64,000 nucleotides of DNA from Channa striata (GCA_033026295.1 CM065175.1:919501-983500); one strand, 5' to 3'. Shown: positions 12,401 to 24,274, numbered from the stretch's first letter. Numbers and translations are program-made. The notes: a model not told the origin generated them from the letters alone.

Positions 12401-14727
12401 GTCTGGATGATTCATATGGACATTGTGACATCCTACATCAGCATCTGTGAGGACAATGTCATTCCATCACACACAGAGTGAGTTATAACAACGACAAACC
12501 CTGGTTCACAGCCAAACTCAGACAGCTGAGGTCAGAGAAAGTGGCTGCATTCAGAAGTGGGGACAGATACAAATACAGAGATATTAAGTACAAATTTAGC
12601 GAGGAGGTGATCAGAGCTAAATCTGTGCATGATGAGAGAATGGAACAGCCAACGCCTGCCACCAATTACAGGCCGGGATCCCCCCACTCTGTGAATGACC
12701 TGCACCTGGCAACCAGCCTGAACGAGTTCTACTGCCACTTTGGCAAACTATGGGACAGACTTGAGACCCTTGCCAGCCATTGATCAGCGGCAGCCTCCCG
12801 TTCACTATCACACCTGGTCCACTCACACAGCTTCACACCTCAGTGTCCCCCTCTCCTACATGTTCTACATGGCTCAGTGGAGCTTCTGGTGTTCTGTGCT
12901 CTCCAGGGCTCTTTACAAGTAACGGGACTAAAAGTTCTCAGTTGAAGAAAAACTTTAGTTGAATTAAGAAAAGTGAGCAAAATCCAGGTGGTCGTTGAAG
13001 AGCTGCCCACCGAACTTTTAATTTTAGCCACAATTGTTAAAGTTTTTTGCTAAGCCAAACTAGAACATGTCCCTTCATGCATGACTATTCAGACTATTAT
13101 TCCAATCAGCTCATTCGTGGTTTTACTGCAATTCCCTCCTCCAAGATATATTCCATTGGCAAGAACAGGACAGATATGAGGTTTTAGTGACCCTAAACTC
13201 TGAGCATCGGAATCTGATCAAATCAAGCTTGAGTCCAAGTGGATGTTTCTGGAAAATCTATGAAGGTTAAATGGACAAAGACATTTGAAAACTTCTAAGA
13301 GAACTTTTCCTGTTTCCTGTTACTAAAATGTACATTCTGCAGTCTACATAAGACCCCGTCAGCACCGTCACTATTTCCTACCTATGTTTGAGACGAGGGC
13401 TGCGAGTCGGCGGGTACAGAGATGTGTGGGTGCCCTGGAAGCTTCCCTGAGCTTGGAGCCCCGGTTTGGGGATGGGCCGACCTTTGACTTCCTCCTCCAT
13501 CTTTTTCCACTGTTGACGCGCCAGCAGAAAGTCTACGTGCTCAGTGGAGACATTTTTGCTGTGGGTCTCTTGGTGCACACAGAAATCTGAAGGAAGCTGA
13601 CAGGAAATGTTCAGCATTAAAGAAGTAAACAGAGGCTGGATGGACGGGACAGAGAAAGTGAATTGTGGACGTCACATACGTGAAACTAGTCTTACCCTCC
13701 TCTCAGGGCCCGTGGAGCTGGCAGTGGAACTGACAGAAGGGGAGCGCAGAAAAAGATCTCTCCTTGTCTTCATCTGTTCCTCCTCATCACCTCTACCTCC
13801 CGCCCTCTCCTCCTGCTCCTCCATTCCGGCCTCTACCTGTGCCTCATACTCTTCCTCGTGTCGCTCCTCATCTTCACCTCCTCTCTCCTTGCTCTCGCCA
13901 TCACATGTGCAGCTCTGAATCCCCCCGCCTGCTTCCTCCTGGTTGGTGACATCAGAGGGTGCGAAGGCGCCCCATTGGTCCTCTCCGGCATCGCTGTCTG
14001 AGTACACCATAGCCAGCTCAGCCTGGAGGCAGTCACTAAGGTGACCGTCGCTGAGGTCATCTCTGTTGCTGAGGTTGTGAAGCCAGGCGTCCTGCCACAC
14101 GGCTGCGGCTGGCTGTTCAGAGGAATCTGAGGGGACATTCAGGGGCTCGGACGCCGCCGGACACGGAGGACTGTCAGATATGAAAAGAAGCTCTGACAGA
14201 GCATCTTCTTTCATCTCTCCAACTACTGCTTCTCTCCAGTCATCCTCTACTTTCGTGTCTCCTTGTGCTCCATCTTCTCTCTCTGCTTCTCCATCTTCAC
14301 CTTCTATTTGATCTCTTCCTTCACCTTCTTCCTCTGTTTCTCTTCTCCCGCAGGCGTCACTCTCTGGTTTTTCTTTACTACCATCTTCTGCCTCTACCTT
14401 TCCTCTATCTGTATCTTCTGTAGCTATTTCTCCTTTAACTTCAACTTCTCCCTCTGTTGTTCCTCTCCCTTCTTCTTCTTTCTCCGCTCGCCCATTCTTT
14501 TGTCCTTCATTGTTTTCACCTCCTACCTCTTTTTCCTTCTTCTCTCCTATGTCAAACACAAGATAGTCACACTCATCTCCCTCTCGTATCTCATTTTCTT
14601 CCTCTGCTTCTCCTTCCTCTGTCCCATGGTCCTCTGGGTACTGGACTCTCTCTACTTCCTGGCTATGGGAGCTGAATAAGTTGTTTCTTTCTAGGTCTGT
14701 TAGTGGTTGTGATGAGCTGATCTCCAT
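8684..14727 (-). CDS. MISP/AKAP2 C-terminal-family cytoskeletal protein, 6 coding exons
   Basis: Coding exons on the minus strand: 14727-13696, 13596-13382, 11420-11211, 10191-9629, 9506-9415 and 8740-8684. All junctions are GT-AG and in phase (0, 2, 2, 1, 0), giving about 722 residues. The start is ATG at 14727-14725, in a strong GCCATGG context. Residues 1-344 form one acidic, Glu/Gly/Lys-rich, low-complexity exon. Exon 3 carries VDFLLARQQWKKMEEEVKG. Exon 4 carries AVEREIRLTLEREE. Exon 5 carries LVEQEIRMVRQREEEW and a run of Arg/Glu/Trp that should form a charged helix. The last exon gives AMAQRWEASLLANQ. From memory, paired xxEREIxxxxEREE segments and a closing AxRWEAGxxxNQ mark the family of MISP (actin and mitotic spindle positioning) and AKAP2 (PKA anchoring). 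Known paralogues sit beside paralemmin genes (PALM-MISP, PALM2-AKAP2, PALM3-MISP3). This copy lies on the frrs1 side where human has PALMD, so it may be the partner of palmdelphin. I cannot point to a PKA-binding helix with confidence. Family call fairly sure; orthology inferred. Confidence 0.8.
9365..9402. repeat. (GT)n microsatellite just inside a splice donor
   Basis: About 18 GT units. On the minus strand this is an AC tract starting about 13 nt after the donor of the 9506-9415 exon. Confidence 0.9.
10742..11050 (+). mobile_element. L2-type LINE 3' end fragment
   Basis: A 5'-truncated LINE tail in an intron of the MISP/AKAP2-like gene, antisense to it. It contains ctactggtcctaccaacctg, ctggttctgctggaggtttc and the ending ataaataaagttgaattgaa. 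The same sequence appears reversed at 51633-51905, and its start matches the end of the longer LINE near 27040-27110. Confidence 0.8.
11632..12790 (+). mobile_element. Degenerate LINE fragment (Jockey/CR1/L2 group)
   Basis: It opens with ccaagatggcgccgcagatgg, like the 5' end of the LINE at 4.67 kb. Frame fragments carry SNVRLLCNKMDEL (start of an endonuclease), then NKPWFTAKLRQLR at 12478-12560, and NDLHLATSLNEFYCHF at about 12694-12745. These match in order the linker between endonuclease and RT in the first LINE. Several frameshifts are present and the RT core is absent. It lies in an intron of the MISP/AKAP2-like gene, antisense to it. Confidence 0.7.
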
Positions 14728-15339
14728 GGCAACTAGATGGGTTGGCTGTGTAGGAGTGGAGGAGTCGTCCACAGGGTTATTGTTGTCGTGGTTACCGTCA
14801 GTTAGCTCCAGTGTTGTCCTCCTTAGACCAGCTGTGGCTCTCTGTGGAAACACAGAGTTAGACTATACACTACAGTAAAACTACTATTAAAATTAAAATT
14901 TTGTGTTATGAATGCAAAATTATTTGAATGAAGTCTTAAAAGTTCCACATCCACTTAGCTGATAAAGATTAAGGGCAGCTGAAAGGGCAGTTGTGTGTCT
15001 CAAAGAAGTTGGAGCGATCCTCTCGTTTGTTTCAGCAACACTATGTCACACTAGATTTTGAAAGTATTACAACAGCATGATACCGTAGGGAAAGAGTCGG
15101 GTCACTGATCTGGCCCCCTGAAAACATTTGCATTATATTATGAATATAATCTTATATTAAGCAGGAACGAAGCAGGAAAATCTGGCTTCTGAACCAAAAT
15201 TGTTCTGCTTGGCTCCCTAACACTTGAAATGTTGTTCAGAGACGGAGGGATAAAAATAAACTTCTCTGACATGTGTAGCTGACGAGTTGCAAACTTTTGC
15301 ATTGTACACGGCGTCCTAACGTTTTCCAATGTAAATATG

Positions 15340-15426
15340 TATTTCAGTTTTTCCTTGTCTATGGCTGCTAAAAACACAAGAATTTCCCCACCGTGGGATT
15401 AATAAAGTTTTATCTTATCTTATCTT
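15340..15426 (+). mobile_element. LINE 3' tail remnant
   Basis: The sequence tttccccaccgtgggattaataaagttt followed by CTTAT repeats is a familiar fish LINE 3' end. The body upstream (about 15140-15340) may belong to it but is too decayed to assign. Confidence 0.5.
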
Positions 15427-16149
15427 TCAGAAAATGTGGGTCACATACAGCAGAGTAGAGTAAAGAAGTGAATATGTTTTACAGAGCTGAACTCAAGCTT
15501 TCATATTGTTACCATGGTGCCACTGCGTTGGCTGGGAGTGGGTTAGCAGATTATTATGGTCTGTCGTTCCAAGCGTCTGTTGGTGACAGACAGGAGGTGT
15601 TTCTATGGTAACACTAAGTATAGATGCAGAGGCAAGCAAGCTGCTAAACTCTGTTTTCTCTCAGTTTAGTCACAACGTGTGGGGATAGATGAAATTAATC
15701 ACATTTTACACGGCAACAATTCTCAGCATGTTGATATTTTGTGTGCACATCAGGTAGTTATGTTGGTGTTATAAGATAATATGAAGTATTAAAGTCTAAA
15801 AACAAACATATAGCCTGCAAATACACGCACACACACACCTAATATTAGTGTAGAGCATCCCCTAGCCTGACAAATCTAAAGTAGAACATTTCTGTAAAGA
15901 TTACCAATGCATCTACATCACTGGCACATGTTCATAACGTGGAACAAAACACGAACACTGAATGAATGCCAAATGGCCCAAACCACGGCGGGATTTTTTC
16001 TCTGTGCAGTCTTTAGAGCTTGTAAGTGCAAATAGAGCAGCTACCGAGATATGTTGCCTCATGAAGATGCAGAATAAAAGCCTCTACATGCAGAGTAACA
16101 TAAAACAAGAAATAATATTAAGTGATATCCGATATTTTAAAATTATTTA

Positions 16150-16400
16150 AAAACTATCATCAACACTGCTATTCTTTTACATTTAGTCTTTTGGCAGATG
16201 CTTTTATCCAAAGCGACTTACAGAGTAATTTGGTACACACATACACAGTGGTGATGGCTGCCACGCAGGGTGCTCATCTGGCCCACTGGGGGCAACTAGG
16301 GGTCCAGTGTCTTGCCCAAGGACACTTCGACATGCAAGCAGGAACTGGGAATCACACCACTGACCCTGTGGTGCATGGACGGCTGCCTTACCAGAAATGT
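16150..16400 (-). mobile_element. tRNA-derived SINE (family A), minus orientation
   Basis: On the minus strand it reads gtcagtggtgtgattccc (a decayed box B), then gtccttgggcaagacactgg, ccagatgagcaccctgcgtgg, and the tail aagtcgctttggataaaagc. A deleted relative lies at 45510-45665 on the plus strand. Confidence 0.75.
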
Positions 16401-18040
16401 CTGAAACGCTACAAACCCTGTCGCACCGTTTCAACCTCTTAGTGACAGAAACCGGTCGTGATGATAGGTGGGTTGCACAAGCCCCCTAGCCAAGAACAGT
16501 CAACCTCCACTAAACATACTAGTACTCAGGTAAAACAGCTGAATGTCAAACCAACAGATCATTGCTGGCATCATCCTTCTCCTCCACCACTCGTTACTGT
16601 CCAATACGAGTGCAGTGTCCAAACCAAGTGTTCACTTGTTCACTAAGTTCCAGTTAACACATGCATGTGTTCTCCAAAGATACGCACAACTGAGATACAC
16701 ACACCAGAATCAGTTTACAGACACTTTGACATGTGGTGGGTGACGTTCAGGAAGCGGCTCTGCCAGCTGATGGACAGTTTTGGGTTTTGAACGGACGGTT
16801 CCGAGGTGCCTCCGCAGAAGCCGTGCTGCCATGGCGGCAGGCGTGTATATAAATATGGCTGTCAGCCTCTCTCTCACACAGGCCAGTCTGGGGACAGTCA
16901 GACTCAACTTGTGTGGGGTGACCAAACAGGATCAATCCCTGACAGGATGTCCGACATCCCATGCTCACTGGAATAAATAGGAAATGACTTTTAATGTGCT
17001 AATCGACCGTTCCAGCCAACATATCTGACACGCTCGATCAATTCCGACGGTGGTTTCAGCTCTAATATGGGCCTCTCCTTGCCAATATGGAGACTGTCTG
17101 CCAGACTGAAAAGCTTCCTCACAGCACACGCACTAACACCAACAACAAATTCAGACTCACGGACTCACGGCCTGAAAATCCCTGACCTGTCATCCTGCCA
17201 GCTCAGAGATTATGGGAGTATGTGGCAGTTAAAATGAGTCTGGTCCCAGCCATGATAGGTTTATCTGGCCATTTTCCACACAAGTTAGGAACAAATTAAG
17301 AAAGAGCTCAGCGACGCATTAGCTCCCGTTTCATTAGGGTAGACCAGACAGATGTCAACATGTGTCTGCCTCTCACATAACCTTAAACGACAGGACGCCC
17401 CTGAAGTTAAAGCAACGTCTGCAAAGCACGCAGCATTTTTGAGCTTCGTCTGACTCGAACACGCGACATGTTGAAGGAAATGCTGCGCTCTGTTACTGAG
17501 CGTGCCACAGGAAACGTTCTCGAGCCCTCGGGGACGGATTAAAGGCCGTCCAGTCCATCATTCAGCATGTCTTCAGATCTTGAGGAGGGGACCCAACATA
17601 TGAGGAAGGATTGGGTTGAGTTATTGGCGGCGTGGCAGCTGTTTGCTGTAATCCACATTTGTGATCAGCGGCTGCCTCGAACTGAGCTGCGACCTCTGCC
17701 TCCCCCCCTCAACTTCGGGGGGATCACAGACCAAAGCCTGCGTCCTACATGTAAAGTGAATCTAGCCTCAGGTGTTTGCCCCCATCAACAACTGGACAGA
17801 GCATGGTGTGTTTTATGGATCAATAATCATCCCCGGTTTATTCTCATCAGCTTTTTGAAGCCGTTCTATGAGGCGCGTGTTACATAAGGCAGCATCTCAC
17901 ATGCGGCAAAGAGCCAAGAAAGCCCGGCTCGGATCCTGGTTCTGCAGCTGTAGCTAAGCCAAAGCCCCCCCCCGAAAACGAAACTCTCTCCCGCCGCTCC
18001 TGATGCGTGTCAGCGGTTTTTGCGGCTTCGAGTCACCTAC

Positions 18041-18169
18041 CAACAGCTTCCAGCACAGCAGCCAGAACGAGATCATCTCCAGGCGGCCGCGGCGAGCGCA
18101 TTCCTCTCCACCTCTCCCCAACGGCAGCGCGAGCAGCCAGGCGGCCGCCCGCTGGCGCGAGGAGGGACG

Positions 18170-18172
<3 letters not shown>
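18041..18172 (-). CDS. Candidate alternative coding first exon of the MISP/AKAP2-like gene
   Basis: A GC-rich block with NotI-like gcggccgc sites. A minus-strand ATG at 18172-18170 opens 44 codons, ending at a good donor (CTGTTG|gtaggt) in phase 0. The exon starting at 14841 accepts phase 0 and is open upstream of its own ATG, so splicing adds 44 + 38 residues in frame. The encoded end is hydrophobic (MISFWLLCWKLL). The in-frame join and local GC-richness support it; nothing here proves transcription. Confidence 0.4.

Positions 18173-18204
<32 letters not shown>
18172..18204. repeat. (GT)n microsatellite
   Basis: About 16 GT units immediately beside the GC-rich candidate exon. Confidence 0.9.
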
Positions 18205-18207
<3 letters not shown>

Positions 18208-18283
18208 AGGGAGAGGCAGGACGGATCGACCTGTGTGGAATTAGAGCAGAAGAGATGGACGTGTATTGGCGGACAACTGGACG

Positions 18284-18293
18284 TCTCTCTCTC

Positions 18294-18326
<33 letters not shown>

Positions 18327-18327
18327 G

Positions 18328-18377
<50 letters not shown>

Positions 18378-18432
18378 GTCTCTCTCTCTGTTCCTCTCTC
18401 TCTCTCTCTCTCTGTCTCTATCTCTCTCTGTC

Positions 18433-18463
<31 letters not shown>

Positions 18464-18503
18464 GTTCTTCTCTCTCTCTCTCTCTGTCTCTCTCTCTGTT
18501 CCC

Positions 18504-18552
<49 letters not shown>

Positions 18553-18561
18553 TCTCTCTCC

Positions 18562-18618
<57 letters not shown>
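18284..18618. repeat. 335-bp (CT)n homopyrimidine tract
   Basis: Nearly pure TC repeats with occasional tctgt and ttcc interruptions. The long Ser/Leu open frames on plus and Arg/Glu frames on minus here are by-products of the repeat. On the minus strand it is a GA tract about 100 bp upstream of the candidate alternative first exon. Confidence 0.95.
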
Positions 18619-20100
18619 GCCATGCTAACAGGCTAACCCTCCAGGGATGGCGCCAACGTGCGCAAAGCTCGCGGCTTGATTGGATGCGTTATAGTGACGT
18701 CACTTCAAACCGAAACAAAGGCTTGATGCGTTTGCTTTTAGTTTTGCATTTATTTCTCCTTTCGCTTGTCCGCTCACGTCCCGGACACACACTCAGAGGC
18801 TACCAGCAAGCTTCGCAACTCAGAAACAAACCCCAATGATCCGGAAAAGTGAAACGCGTGTGTCTACAGGTGTGTACAGGTGAACCCGGATTTCAACGAC
18901 AAAGGGTTCCACACAGACTGATGAAATAGAATATGTAAAACAACACACACACACACATATAATACAATAAGAAAGATTTTGATGTAAAAAATTCAGAAAT
19001 AAAGTTTTTTCGCACTGCCATCTCACAGCTACAAGGTCAATCTTTGACCAAGATTGTTGCAGATTATGTTTTTGAGTCTCAGTATTAGCCTCAGGTAGTA
19101 ATATTTACTTTTTATGTTGGGCAGAATATTATATATTCATTGCTTTATCATGTTACAAATGTCATCTACTAAATTGTAAATAGAAGATACGATGTAGGAG
19201 TGGTTTTGTTTTACGCAATGCATAAGGACATAATACAACAGTGGAACACAGTTAATTGCAATAAATCAGGTAAAATATTAATATTATACTTAACATTTTT
19301 TTACGATTGTGTACACACTTTGCTGCTTTCTTCATCCATTTCAAATGTAAAATGTCCTTATCATAACAGAATACAGAAACGCAGAGCAGTAGAGAGAAAT
19401 GCCTGTTTTAGTTTGTAGTGAAGAACTTTTTACATTTGAATATGTTCGAATCTGTGATGCTGTGTGCTTATTGCAAATCGAATCCCACTTTGATTGAAAA
19501 AACTCTCTTGTTTCCACAGAATCTTTTTTTACAGTCATTTTGGGGAATTCAAGCACATTTCCACTGTTACACTCATTTAAACACAAGGCTAAATGGGTTT
19601 CGTTTGAAAGTGCACATAAATCAAACAATTAAACATTATATTTAGATAGAGATTCCCTTAACACGACAAATGTACAGCAACAGCAAGACATTTAAACACT
19701 TTAAGTGAAGTTTTGTTGGGTATTTCCGGACACATTAACATGGTTTGTTTAGTTTTCTAAATCAAACTGTTCTGGGCTGTGTTTTTCAAATATTATTGAA
19801 GAGAAAATGTGCAAACTGCCAGTAACTGGTTGTTAGTAAGAATTTGTACAATTACAGCTTTTTTGGCAGACTTTTAATTTCTAGTATTTGTTGACGATGC
19901 TTAAATTTATGTAAATTCGTGTTTAAGTCACTTTATGTCTTTATGGGACATTTTCCGTTTGGCACTCTCTGCTGCCAGCTATTAAAGATTTTTTTGCAAC
20001 ATTTACAGAGTGGCGAGCACAGAAGAACGAGTTGAAAGATGGAGAACAGTTCTAACACAGGGTGCAAAACCCTTATTTGACCTTCAAATACAAAATCATT
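18619..20100. other. AT-rich intronic or intergenic stretch, nothing recognised
   Basis: Mostly AT-rich. Open frames are short and carry no motif. No RNA gene or named repeat seen. Confidence 0.4.
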
Positions 20101-20104
20101 TATT

Positions 20105-20395
20105 GAACTGCCACCAGACCAGTGGATGTACTGGCCTCGCCTTTAATCTACCGTCTGTTTTTAACCCTTTCTGAATAGAAGTCCTGTTCTAAGCTGGGTT
20201 CAAAGACCAGTTCCAGGCCTTTTTCATTAAACACTCCCAGGACCGAAGCTGCAACAATCCCACTGAGGACGGCCACTTCCCCCTGTGCAGCCCACACTGT
20301 AAATGCATTTGTTGTGCTTTCTCTTCATACTATAGTGTTACTGGTGTCTTGCTGCGACTTTGCAGGAACTGGTGCCATATAAATAAAGTTGAATG
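20105..20395 (+). repeat. Interspersed repeat, copy 1 of a pair
   Basis: It contains ccagaccagtggatgtactggc, agctgggttcaaagaccag and gacggccacttcccc, and ends in atataaataaagttgaatg, a LINE-like tail. The first 190 bp recur at 24411-24590. Family not identified. Confidence 0.65.
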
Positions 20396-21284
20396 AAAAA
20401 AGTTAACCCAGGCTGTGTCCAAAATTGTCCCCTGCTCTCTACGCACTACATAATGCATTCACCATTTTGTAACGGTGTCCAGATGTTGAGTGTGAAGGTA
20501 TCCTATAACACAACACTAAAAGTAGTGTGCACTAATTTTAGCGTCGCATGGCTCAAGCAGCTGTGATGATGCAACGCGACGACGGTTAGTTGGTGTCAAA
20601 TGTCAACTGACTGCTCACATCAAGTGAATGACTTGATGCACATCGTTTAGGGAGCATGGTGAAAGAAATAAAAACTAAGACTAACTAAAAGTTTTTAAAA
20701 CTATAAAAACCTCAGAAGGCACCCAGACACAGTATTTACTACGACTACTTTGAGGTGGCTGATAGCTCTACGTGCACACATTAGGGAATACAAGGTCAGG
20801 GTACGGTTAAGTTGAGAGTTGGGCACAGAAACATCAGGCTAAGGTTATGTCACGACACAATTTACGTCCCACAAAGCCCACGACATCGCACAGTCTCTTT
20901 CATGCCTTTGGATTCATCATCAAACCAACAACCCTGTGATTGGTGGACATTGTTGTACCTCCTGAACCACAGTGTGACCCCGTCCTCCTGACAAACAACA
21001 GCTAAAAATGACCCACAGCTACGTATTACAGTTTGGTGAACGGACACCCACCTCCCTGTGTGGTGGGTCTATTTCAACAAAAGGTTCGGCGGCTCGTATG
21101 TGACGGTGAGGACAAAGGACCTATTGAGGTGCTACAACTGGAGGACTGTGAAGGAGCTGTGGAAGAGCAGGTGACCAAGGCTGTTAGTATGACATCATCT
21201 GAACTGAAAACCTCTTTTGGAGGATAGGGACTGGAAGTGACGTTCAGCTTGAAGCAAAGACATGTTTTAATAAGGCATTATGCC

Positions 21285-21390
21285 ATTCATATGCATGTAC
21301 TGGTGCGGGAGGTAGAGCAGTCGTCCACCAGTCATCCCGGGGTTGCTGGTGTGATTCCCCGGCTCTTTTACCATAACGTATCACGATTGA
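21285..21390 (+). mobile_element. tRNA-derived SINE head fragment
   Basis: The stretch ggtagagcagtcgtccaccag followed by ggttgctggtgtgattcccc resembles the box A/box B head of family B SINEs (compare 28470-28735). The rest of the element is not evident. Confidence 0.45.
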
Positions 21391-22289
21391 AATGGTCATT
21401 TCTCCATTATTTGTGACCCACCCACACACTGTATGTGTGAGGTCACACTTGCATCACTGTTTTTAGGTCTAATCCCACGTCTATGTTGGGACTGACAACG
21501 CCACGTATTATTAGATGGTGAACAACACTGGTCACAGCTGGACGACCCTTAGCGCACACGCTCCCTCTTCCTTTTATTTTGCCTGACTTTGTTCCACACA
21601 AATAGATCCACCGTCCATGTGACAAATGTTTCACGAACTTGGATAAAGAGACAAAAAGTTAAGGAGATAGATATTGTTTCTCAAATACACATGAGCCAGT
21701 GGTGTTCTGCAGAATCACTCAAAGTCGACCATGGCAGATGTTCATGTGGTTCAAATAATATTTTCTTTTTTTGCATATGAATGCATCTAATGCATCTTTT
21801 ACTGTCATCTTTTATGGTGATTGCTGGACATTCAAAAACGTCTAGAAAGAAACTTGTTTTAATGCTGAAGGACTGAAGACGAAACCTAACTTTGATCGTG
21901 TTAAATTGGGTATTTTCATGAATTACACGCTGAGACATGCACATGCTTAATTTGCTAGATTCTACATTAATGAGCAAGATGTCAAACATAAAGACAAAAC
22001 ACTAAATTATGCTGAAAGTGTTTCTCAAAGACAACCCTGGCTGCAGATCAATAGCTGTAGAAACTTTCCAAGCTTTCATGCTGGATTTAGCTTGGTCTTA
22101 GAGTGTTGATTATCAATATGGAAAAATGAATAGATATCTTGGAGGTATCTCTTCTCAAGCCCCATCACCTGTCAGCACAAAGGATCTGAAAGGTCATTCA
22201 ACCAAAGTCTTGTCAGTGTGTGTCACAGTCTCCAGGAAACTTTCAAGCCCAGCAGAAGCACAGACAGCAGAAGGAGAGCAGTGTCTTAC

Positions 22290-22350
22290 CGTCGGTTCCA
22301 GCTGCTGAAGGGATGCGGCGTCAGCTGGTTGCAGCGAGTGCTTCTTTTTC
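22290..22350 (-). other. Candidate non-coding first exon
   Basis: Minus-strand sequence starting about 30 bp downstream of a TATA box and ending at a good donor (ACCGACG|gtaaga, exon edge 22290). It has no ATG. It could join the exon at 14841, giving the form that starts at ATG 14727. The 7.4-kb intron implied is long for this gene, so the link is an inference. Confidence 0.4.
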
Positions 22351-22373
22351 CCTCCCACTGCCTCTGTCATTCC

Positions 22374-22384
22374 CCTTTATACCC
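22374..22384 (-). promoter_or_regulatory. TATA box GGGTATAAAGG
   Basis: A canonical TATA element on the minus strand, in a GC/C-rich flank (ccctgccccctcccc on plus), about 30 bp upstream of the candidate exon at 22350-22290. Confidence 0.5.
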
Positions 22385-22449
22385 CTGCCCCCTCCCCTCT
22401 CACTCATGCACATATATCAGTGCCAGCGGGCTGCATATTGCATATTGAG

Positions 22450-23600
22450 TGTGTGTGGGCAGCAGCCAATCAGAAAACAGCAGCTTTAGTGACATCTGCA
22501 ACACACACACGCTCAACCTCGCACCGACACACTTGTGAGCGGATGGATACAGGCGTACACAATCACACACGCGCACGTTAAGCACATCTGCCATCTGCAG
22601 TCCAAACTTCCAGAGGATTAGTGTGTGTGTGTCTGTGTGTTTTCTGATGTTGAAACTCCATTTGATAATCTCCTACACACACTCTTTGTAGACGTATGAG
22701 TGTGTGTGTGCTATTGCATCATTGTCATTTTGAGTGTGATGTCTCTGCAGCGTAACAGTCAGGCATGGAGAAGCTGCTGCGTGTGATGTCATAGTAATTC
22801 ATGTACGACGCCTTGTGGGGCTAAGAATGTTATGTAATTACAAGACTGTGTGGACGTGTCATGCTAATATAATATTTTTCTTTAGAACAGCACATGACCA
22901 AATTGACCTTAGGATGTCACAAATACATTGAGGCCTAAACACTGAGTTTATTACTGGTTCTCTGCACGCCAATCAGACGGCTGACGACCACCGTCGACAG
23001 GGCGTTTTCAGACTCAGCTCTTCGGACTTTATGTCGGCAGTTAACAATAGATTCTAAAAGCAAATGCAACACTTCAAATCGACTCTGAATGTGTTCGCTT
23101 GTGAATAAACTGTGAGTTCACAGTTTTATCACAGTCCGTCCAGTGATTTCAACCAGACTGTTAAATCAAAGCTGACAGTCTACACTATTAGACCAGGCCC
23201 ATGTCAATTGTTTCGTTTCACATCGACTGCAGTGCTGCTGTACAGAGCCAAATCGATTAAAACTGTGTCACCAGCCAAATATACACGGAGCTGACTGTGT
23301 ATTTACTGTAGGCCAGTTCATTTGGACTGAGGAGTGGAATGAAAGTGGTAAAAATAGGGGATTTTGTGGATAAAAGGCTGGAACTTTGGAAGACTGTGAC
23401 TATGCTGTTCCTTCTGGAAAATGTCTGACTAGGAACAGTTTTATGATCCCAAGCATTATTCCACTAGAGAAAGAAAACTGCTGCTAAAACATTGTTGTGA
23501 TGTTGGAGGCTAGTCCATGACTGTCAGAGAGAGAATGAGATCACCTGGACATACAAAGACTAAAGAAGAATGGTAAGTGTTCTGCACTTATACAGCACTT
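22450..23600. other. Upstream region with short CA/GT runs, no gene seen
   Basis: Short CA and GT stretches occur at about 22500-22510 and 22621-22640. Otherwise unremarkable. If the TATA site is real this is its upstream flank. Confidence 0.35.
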
Positions 23601-23617
23601 TTGTCGGACTGTTGGAC

Positions 23618-23876
23618 TGCCCCAGTAACTCTCTAAAAAGCCTCCAATTAATCCAAAATGCTGCAGCAAGATTACTGACTGGGATTGGTAAGAGAGATCA
23701 TATTTCACCTTCATAAGCTTCTCTCCATTGGCTTCCAATTAAATGCAGAATAGAATTTAAAACCCTTCTTCTTACCTATAAAGCTCTAAACGGTCAAGCC
23801 CCATCATATCTAAAAGATCTCCTAGTACCATATCATCCTACTACACCACTTCGGTCCCAAAATGCAACTGTGAAGT
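23618..23876 (+). mobile_element. L2-type LINE fragment, near-identical to 26471-26720
   Basis: A 260-bp piece of the LINE C-terminal coding region and flank (ctgccccagtaactctctaa through cacttcggtcccaaaatgc). It matches the larger copy at 26471-26720 with only a few differences, which suggests recent common ancestry. Confidence 0.85.
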
Positions 23877-24274
23877 GCCGAGGGAAGCCTGGTTTGATAC
23901 ACAGCAGATTACCAGTGCTAAACGCAAAAAGCTGCATAACTCAATTAATGCTGCTGCTTTGTTACAAAAGACATATATTTTAAACACTATGCACAAATTT
24001 TCCTGTAATTGCTGGTTACATCTTAATAAAGAGACATATGGATTGTCAGACAAGCTTTGCTAAAACAGCAAGGCTTTTGCACAGAACTAAGCTTTGAGCA
24101 GACATGGGAGTGTGGCATTTACCTGTCATCCCTGAAGAGTCCTGGCGACTTTGAATTTTACCATGTGATTCATTGCACACTGAACGTTAAACCATATGCC
24201 CACGATGTACAGCTGATATTTTTAGAGTCACTGTTTGGTCAGATAAATTTCATCAAGAGCAGCTCTACAGCACG

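Larger units (their letters stand above)
14842..18040 (-). other. Long 5' intron of the MISP/AKAP2-like gene
   Basis: Apart from the LINE tail at 15.4 kb and a SINE at 16.2 kb I see no exon or RNA gene here. There are short open frames on both strands with no motif. Confidence 0.4.

Noticed and set aside
13382..13586. Acceptor ccttcag at 13587 for the second coding exon
   Set aside because: It shifts the frame to an early stop. The acceptor tgtcag ten bases upstream (exon from 13596) keeps phase 0.
14263..14679. 138-aa hydrophobic plus-strand frame
   Set aside because: It is antisense to the acidic, GA-rich coding exon of the MISP/AKAP2-like gene; Phe/Ser/Leu richness follows from that composition.
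18007..18636. Long Ser/Leu and Arg/Glu open frames of up to 209 aa on both strands
   Set aside because: They are translations of the CT/GA microsatellite; no codon structure or motifs.
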